Assembly (NCBI RefSeq): GCF_019801605.1
Contig: NZ_JAHVIT010000001.1
Coordinates: forward strand, 1,302,001-1,366,000
Length of the DNA: 64,000 nucleotides
Direction: 5' to 3'
Source of the DNA: Maritimibacter alkaliphilus
GTDB taxonomy: Bacteria; Pseudomonadota; Alphaproteobacteria; Rhodobacterales; Rhodobacteraceae
The notes below the pieces were generated by a model. It worked only from the letters and a program-made list of their open reading frames with translations, was not told where the DNA came from and made no database searches. Shown here one piece after another: positions 62,195 to 64,000 of this stretch. How positions within the stretch are numbered: the stretch's first letter is position 1; each line of letters opens with the position of its first letter. The position numbers were made by a program, and so were the translations under genes.

Positions 62195-63724
62195 TCACTT
62201 CATGTCCGCAGGCAGGATCGAGGCCGGCACGTTCTGGTAGCTCACCGGGCGCAGGAAGCGGCGGATCGACATCGTGCCGACGCTGGTCGCGCCGAAGTTG
62301 GTGGAGGCCGGGTACGGACCACCATGGACCATGGCATCGCAGACCTCGACACCGGTCGGGAAGCCGTTGACCAGCACGCGACCGGCCTTGCGTTCCAGCA
62401 CCGGCAGCAGGCGGCGGGCGTCGTCGGCGTCCCCATCGTCCATGTGGATCGTCGCAGTCAGCTGGCCCTCGAACCCCTTGGCGAGGCCGACCATCTCGTC
62501 GATCGAGTTCACCCGCACCACGAGGCCGAGCGGGCCGAAGACCTCCTCGCCGAGCGCGTGATCCTGCAGGTAGGTCTCGGCGTCGGTTTCATAGAGGTTC
62601 GGCAGTGCACCGCGGGTGCCGGCATCCTTGGTCAGCAGCGGGCGCACGGCGTTGCGACCGTCGAAACGGGCCTTGCCGTCGCGATAGGCCTTGGCGATGC
62701 CGTCGGTCAGCATGACCTGTTCACCCACCTGATCCAGCGCGACGCGGGCGGCGTTCACGAAGGCATCGCCGGCGGCGCCCTTCTCGACCACGGCGATGCC
62801 GGGATTGGTGCAGAACTGGCCCGCGCCCATGGTCAGCGACCCGGCCCAGCCGGCCCCCATTTCGGCAGAGCGGGCCTTGACCGCTTCGGGCATCATGAAC
62901 ATCGGGTTGACCGAGCCCAGTTCCCCGAAGAAGGGGATCGGCTCGGGCCGCTGCGCGCAGAGGTCGAAGAGCGCCCGGCCCCCGGCCAGCGAACCGGTGA
63001 AGCCCACGGCCTTGATCAGCGGGTGCTGGACGAGCGCGCTGCCGACCTGGCGGTTGCCGCCCTGGATGAGCGAGAAGACACCGGGGTGCAGCTTGCAGCG
63101 TTCGATGGCGGCGTGGATCGCCTCGGCCACGATCTCGCCGGTGCCGGGATGGGCGGAGTGGCCCTTGACCACAACGGGGCAGCCCGCGGCGAGGGCGGCG
63201 GCGGTGTCGCCCCCGGCGGTGGAGAAGGCCAGCGGGAAGTTCGAGGCGCCGAAAACGGCGACGGGGCCGATCGGGCGCTGCATCAGCTTGATGTCGGGAC
63301 GCGGCAGCGGCTCACGGTCCGGCAGCGCCTTGTCGTGGCGGATGTCGAGGTAGGCGCCGTCGCGGATGTGCTGCGCGAAGAGACGCAGCTGACCGGTGGT
63401 ACGGCCACGCTCGCCCTGCATCCGGGCCACGGGAAGACCGGATTCGCGGTGCCCGATCTCGGTGATCTGCTCGGCGCGGGCTTCCATCTCGTCGGCGATG
63501 GTCTCGAGGAAGATCGCGCGTTCCTCGCGGGTGGAATAGCCGTAGGTCCAGAAGGCCTCTTCCGCGGCTTCGCAGGCGGCATCCACATGGTCCACGGTGC
63601 CGACGGAGAAATCGTGCTGCGGCCCCTCGAAGGGCTCGTTCTTGAAGTGCGACGGGCCCTCGACCCAGTCGCCTGCGATCAGATGCTTGCCGTGCGGTGT
63701 GAAGTGAAGTGCGTTTCCGTCCAT
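62195..63724 (-). CDS. 2-oxoglutarate semialdehyde dehydrogenase (NAD(P)+ aldehyde dehydrogenase)
   Basis: 509 residues. Catalytic Cys305 (GAGQFCTNPG), general-base Glu268 (FFGELGSVNP) and oxyanion Asn162 (FGASNFPLAFS) are present, and KGHSAHPGT and GFTGSLAGGRAL complete the cofactor site. The ELGSVNP/GQFCTNPG forms and length are those of the type III KGSADH group. The adjacent kdgD provides its substrate. ATG 63724 has GGGAGGGG 4 bases upstream. First gene of the leftward operon. Confidence 0.9.
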   Translation of the reverse strand: MDGNALHFTPHGKHLIAGDWVEGPSHFKNEPFEGPQHDFSVGTVDHVDAACEAAEEAFWTYGYSTREERAIFLETIADEMEARAEQITEIGHRESGLPVARMQGERGRTTGQLRLFAQHIRDGAYLDIRHDKALPDREPLPRPDIKLMQRPIGPVAVFGASNFPLAFSTAGGDTAAALAAGCPVVVKGHSAHPGTGEIVAEAIHAAIERCKLHPGVFSLIQGGNRQVGSALVQHPLIKAVGFTGSLAGGRALFDLCAQRPEPIPFFGELGSVNPMFMMPEAVKARSAEMGAGWAGSLTMGAGQFCTNPGIAVVEKGAAGDAFVNAARVALDQVGEQVMLTDGIAKAYRDGKARFDGRNAVRPLLTKDAGTRGALPNLYETDAETYLQDHALGEEVFGPLGLVVRVNSIDEMVGLAKGFEGQLTATIHMDDGDADDARRLLPVLERKAGRVLVNGFPTGVEVCDAMVHGGPYPASTNFGATSVGTMSIRRFLRPVSYQNVPASILPADMK

Positions 63725-63863
63725 GGTCCCCTCCCGAGAGATGGTATCTTGCGTTTCATGTGCACTAATATTTTAATTCACCCAATCCGTCAACCGGCGG
63801 GGTCACGTTGCGCCGCCCTGCGGCACGGGTTAGCGTATCGGGCGAGCATGAGGGGACAAGGCA
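63725..63863. promoter_or_regulatory. Divergent promoter region, KGSADH-kdgD operon / GntR gene
   Basis: 139 bases with an AT-rich core TGTGCACTAATATTTTAATTC (split by eye: TGTGCAC at about 63758-63764, then TAATATTTTAA). TGTGCAC also occurs as part of TGTGCACA at 6808-6815. AGGGGACAAGGC stands before ATG 63864. Likely operator for the adjacent GntR regulator. Confidence 0.45.
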
Positions 63864-64000
63864 ATGACAAATCTGGGTTTTCTGGCGCCTGAACGACCTG
63901 CGGGCGGCTCTGCCGCGACCCGTGTCTTCGAGGATTTGCGCCGCCGGATCATCGCGCTGGAGCTTCCGCCGGGCACGCCCTTCCTGCGCGCGGAGCTGGC
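63864..64000 (+). CDS. GntR-family regulator, 3'-truncated by window edge
   Basis: Only 45 codons are visible: MTNLGFLAPERPAGGSAATR then VFEDLRRRIIALELPPGTPF, the first helix and turn of a GntR winged helix (family ..LR..I..G.l.PG..L). Faces the KGSADH-kdgD operon, so probably its regulator. The subfamily cannot be told because the effector domain lies outside the window. Confidence 0.75.
   Translation, partial: MTNLGFLAPERPAGGSAATRVFEDLRRRIIALELPPGTPFLRAEL

Overview
The window is high-GC DNA of alphaproteobacterial type, most likely a member of the Rhodobacterales (Roseobacter/Paracoccaceae). The evidence is the dense GC-rich coding, the proA-proB-obgE-(GNAT)-rpmA-rplU block with a C-terminally extended ribosomal protein L21, a ppx-rlmE pair, and a large number of TRAP/ABC transporters with GntR regulators. 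No rRNA, CRISPR array, insertion sequence or phage gene was seen. Species cannot be fixed from the sequence alone.

Layout. (1) 1-17934 is a catabolic island. A leftward operon carries a complete branched-chain-type ABC importer (livH-M-G-F-K) followed by a TAXI-type TRAP binding protein and a fused TRAP permease that runs off the left edge. Divergent from it, a rightward operon (6872-12543) encodes an FAD aromatic-type monooxygenase, a maleate-isomerase-fold protein lacking both catalytic cysteines, a PuuE-like polysaccharide-deacetylase-fold protein, a GntR regulator, an SDR and a metallo-beta-lactamase hydrolase. A second rightward operon (13581-17934), controlled by a divergent HutC-type GntR gene, encodes a canonical two-cysteine isomerase, a PEP mutase/isocitrate-lyase-family lyase, an isochorismatase-fold amidase, an SDR and an AbrB-type membrane protein. 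Together this looks like an unassigned aromatic or N-heterocycle route ending in maleamate/maleate-like acids and a C-C lyase step. (2) 18379-30182 is mostly housekeeping: proline synthesis, ObgE, L27/L21, two DUF2059-like secreted proteins, tRNA-Ser(CGA), a soluble globin-fold-like chemoreceptor, RlmE and Ppx/GppA.

(3) 30501-36485 holds an MFS exporter, an aldo/keto reductase, a tartrate/D-malate dehydrogenase, an ArgE-like deacetylase and an SDR. (4) 36625-45488 is a peptide-type ABC importer operon (dppA-B-C-D-F order) with an alpha/beta hydrolase and an M20 peptidase, read divergently from an RpiR-type regulator. (5) 45766-50626 carries an M29 aminopeptidase, a secreted amidohydrolase and a dicarboxylate symporter. 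(6) 50905-60648 combines an FAD 2-hydroxyacid dehydrogenase, an acetolactate-synthase-like ThDP enzyme, a second TAXI-TRAP importer, a GntR regulator and larE-larB for the nickel-pincer cofactor. This suggests 2-hydroxyacid uptake, racemisation and oxidation. (7) 61279-64000 encodes 5-dehydro-4-deoxyglucarate dehydratase and 2-oxoglutarate-semialdehyde dehydrogenase, the last steps of oxidative sugar-acid breakdown, beside a truncated GntR gene.

Recurring features are SBP-stem-loop-permease spacing in both TAXI-TRAP operons, divergent regulator/operon pairs with small palindromes between them, and a four-copy TTTGCAAA array in the 630-base gap before the sugar-acid genes. All functions are inferred by reading the proteins; no database search was possible.
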